Below are positions 5,721 to 5,960 of a DNA stretch of 5,960 nucleotides, piece by piece. Positions within the stretch are counted from its first letter, which is position 1. The number at the start of each line of letters is the position of its first letter. Location of the stretch: NCBI GenBank assembly GCA_024641805.1, contig JAHECJ010000156.1, positions 1 to 5,960 of the forward strand, given 5' to 3'. The translations under genes and the position numbers were made by a program. This DNA is from Desulfococcus sp. Lineage in GTDB: Bacteria > Desulfobacterota > Desulfobacteria > Desulfobacterales > Desulfosalsimonadaceae. The notes under the pieces are model-generated. The model was given only the letters and a program-made list of their open reading frames with translations, ran no database searches and had not been told where the DNA came from.

Positions 5721-5747
5721 TATATTGCACAACGGAAAGACTCTCAA
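5719..5747 (-). promoter_or_regulatory. yefM-yoeB promoter
   Basis: On the minus strand, TTGAGA (5742-5747, five of six to the -35 consensus) and TATATT (5719-5724, five of six to the -10 consensus) are separated by exactly 17 bp. They lie immediately upstream of yefM and overlap the TGTACA operator. This is the best-formed promoter in the window. Confidence 0.8.
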
Positions 5748-5960
5748 GCCAAATCGCAAGAATGGTTGGTATGTGCTGGAATACGAAAGAAAAGGATGAA
5801 ATATATGAGCCGGTAAGGTGTCCATTGCAATGCGGCCCTGATCCGATGGTTTCCGTTTTTATTTTCTTCCATAAGCTTCAATTGATTATTTGGCAAATGC
5901 TGCGAAGCGATCAAAACCCCAGTCCGGGCGGGGTGGGAATCGCCTTGGATGACTTGTTGC
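5748..5960. other. right-edge region without a supportable gene
   Basis: No coding region, RNA gene or terminator is convincing here. On the minus strand one frame is open from the right edge to 5744 (about 71 codons), but it would end inside the yefM promoter. Another frame enters from the edge and stops at 5886-5888 after 24 codons, so it could be the very end of an off-window gene. Neither has a recognisable motif. Confidence 0.4.

Noticed and set aside
5744..5959. Minus-strand open frame of about 71 codons from the right edge
   Set aside because: No recognisable motif, and it would stop within the yefM promoter; probably non-coding.
1..5960. CRISPR array, tRNA/rRNA gene, transposase or integron attC site
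   Set aside because: No regularly spaced repeats, cloverleaf sequences, transposase motifs or attC core sites were seen on either strand.

Overview
The window looks like a chromosomal segment of a Desulfobacterota-type (sulfate-reducer-like) bacterium. The assignment rests on inference: a Cys-rich Fe-S domain fused to DUF3786 (a pairing typical of strict anaerobes in that phylum), base composition near 50% G+C, and the general style of the proteins. No rRNA, tRNA or other phylogenetic marker is present, so it stays provisional.

Layout. Bases 1-503 (minus) hold the N-terminal 167 codons of an AlkB-type membrane di-iron hydroxylase, cut by the left edge. Bases 646-1950 (minus) encode an eight-helix membrane diguanylate cyclase with a GGEEF active site and no RxxD inhibitory site; it lies upstream of the alkB-like gene on the same strand. 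A divergent intergenic region leads to a plus-strand Fe-S/DUF3786 protein (2207-3013), closed by a perfect hairpin terminator (3131-3167). Next is a two-gene plus-strand unit: a TetR-family regulator (3304-3885) and a six-helix membrane protein of unrecognised family (3912-4565). Its promoter carries a 25-bp near-perfect palindrome, and it is closed by a 15-bp-stem terminator (4608-4643) that can also serve the convergent gene. After a short REP-like stretch come three minus-strand genes: ppnP (nucleoside phosphorylase, 4778-5092) and, further right, the type II toxin-antitoxin pair yoeB (5187-5441) and yefM (5438-5689). The pair has a well-formed promoter and a TGTACA operator. The last 200 bases contain no gene I can support.

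How the parts work together. The window is a string of small independent units rather than one pathway. The clearest regulated unit is the TetR/membrane-protein pair, which has promoter, operator, tight gene spacing and terminator all visible. It is also the best candidate for something undescribed, because the membrane protein has many polar and acidic residues inside predicted helices and matches no family I know. The yefM-yoeB module is AT-rich relative to its surroundings and looks acquired, but its catalytic residues are intact, so it is probably functional.
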